DNA of 64,000 bases from Isochrysis galbana. Lineage: Eukaryota; Haptophyta; Isochrysidales; Isochrysidaceae. The position numbers and the translations under genes were made by a program. The stretch lies in contig CM030934.1 in the NCBI GenBank assembly GCA_018136815.1, positions 1,812,695-1,876,694 on the forward strand, written 5' to 3'. This document shows, in pieces, positions 63,732 through 64,000 of this stretch. The stretch's first letter is position 1, and each line of letters begins with the position of its first letter. A model generated the notes under the pieces. The model saw nothing but the letters and a program-made list of their open reading frames with translations, was not told where the DNA came from and did no database searches.

Positions 63732-64000
63732 GAGACAGAGAGAGAGAGAGAGGGAGAGGGTAGTTCTCTGTCCAGAGGGGGGGAGGAGAGGAGAGGGAGG
63801 GGGGAAGGCTGGGGCGCGCGCGGGAAAAGGGGGGCGAGGGGGCGAGGGGGAGGGGGGTTGGACGGGGAGAAAGAGGGAAGAGAGAGGGGCGGGGGGGGAA
63901 GGGGGAGAGAGAGAGAGAGAGAAAGAGGGGGAAAGGGAGAGAGAGAGAGAGGGAGAGAGAGCGAGGGGCGAGGGAGGGAGGGGGCGAGGGAGGGAGGGAG
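63540..64000. repeat. AATATGTA repeats then GA-rich low complexity
   Basis: Several (A)AATATGTA(A) motifs at 63547-63626, then (GA)n and G-rich polypurine to the window end. The pattern resembles other gene-upstream regions here, so a gene start may lie just beyond the right edge. Confidence 0.5.

Overview
This is nuclear DNA of a GC-rich eukaryote, most likely a single-celled alga of the haptophyte, pelagophyte or other stramenopile-like kind (inference). The grounds are multi-exon genes with short phase-consistent introns, a gamma-tubulin complex subunit, an MA3-repeat translation regulator, an XEG113-like arabinosyltransferase and a dioxygenase with a plastid-type leader. There is no operon structure and no recognisable rRNA, tRNA or CRISPR. 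Two 100-N assembly gaps lie at 26001-26100 and 60843-60942.

Genes, left to right: a coiled-coil protein running in from the left edge (1-1043, +); a GFA/CENP-V-like zinc protein (5233-6011, -); gamma-tubulin complex component 2 (8784-12292, -, six exons); a GOLD-domain protein with a coiled coil (14697-16804, +, six exons); a TauD/TfdA-type dioxygenase (21552-23118, -, three exons), divergent from an MA3-repeat protein cut by the first gap (23873-25883, +); an ML (NPC2-like) lipid-binding protein (30481-31347, -); a GT77/XEG113-like glycosyltransferase (35831-38041, +); two polytopic membrane proteins (40655-41602, -; 47860-48615, +); a seven-exon protein with two glycosyltransferase domains (50710-54299, -); an MBD-like/ELM2/SANT chromatin protein (56662-60159, +, four exons); and ankyrin-repeat exons broken by the second gap (60453-61067, +). 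Exon joins were checked by hand for splice dinucleotides, phase and fit to the protein family.

Most of the rest is mobile DNA. The main element class is a set of 0.85-2.7 kb non-autonomous retroposons, flanked by 15-17/18 bp direct target duplications. They start with a small hairpin whose stem sequence varies between copies and often end in a (GTT)n or (ATT)n tail. At least five insertions have both duplications visible: 2926-3874, 17676-20383, 32701-33616, 34549-35507 and 62098-62952. A sixth element, with its own 334-codon reading frame, lies at 42566-43697. There are also a complete hAT-type MITE (6932-7849), a second TIR element (55288-55672) sitting inside a copy of the sixth retroposon so that the empty site is visible, Copia-like gag and short LTRs, Gypsy integrase/RT/chromodomain debris, a LINE 3' fragment, a BED-finger hAT fragment, an 881-nt pure polypurine satellite and a 16-bp minisatellite within retrotransposon gag sequence.

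The genes do not form one pathway. Two of them are unusual fusions: a tandem-domain glycosyltransferase, and an MBD-like plus ELM2-SANT protein that joins modules carried by separate NuRD subunits in animals.
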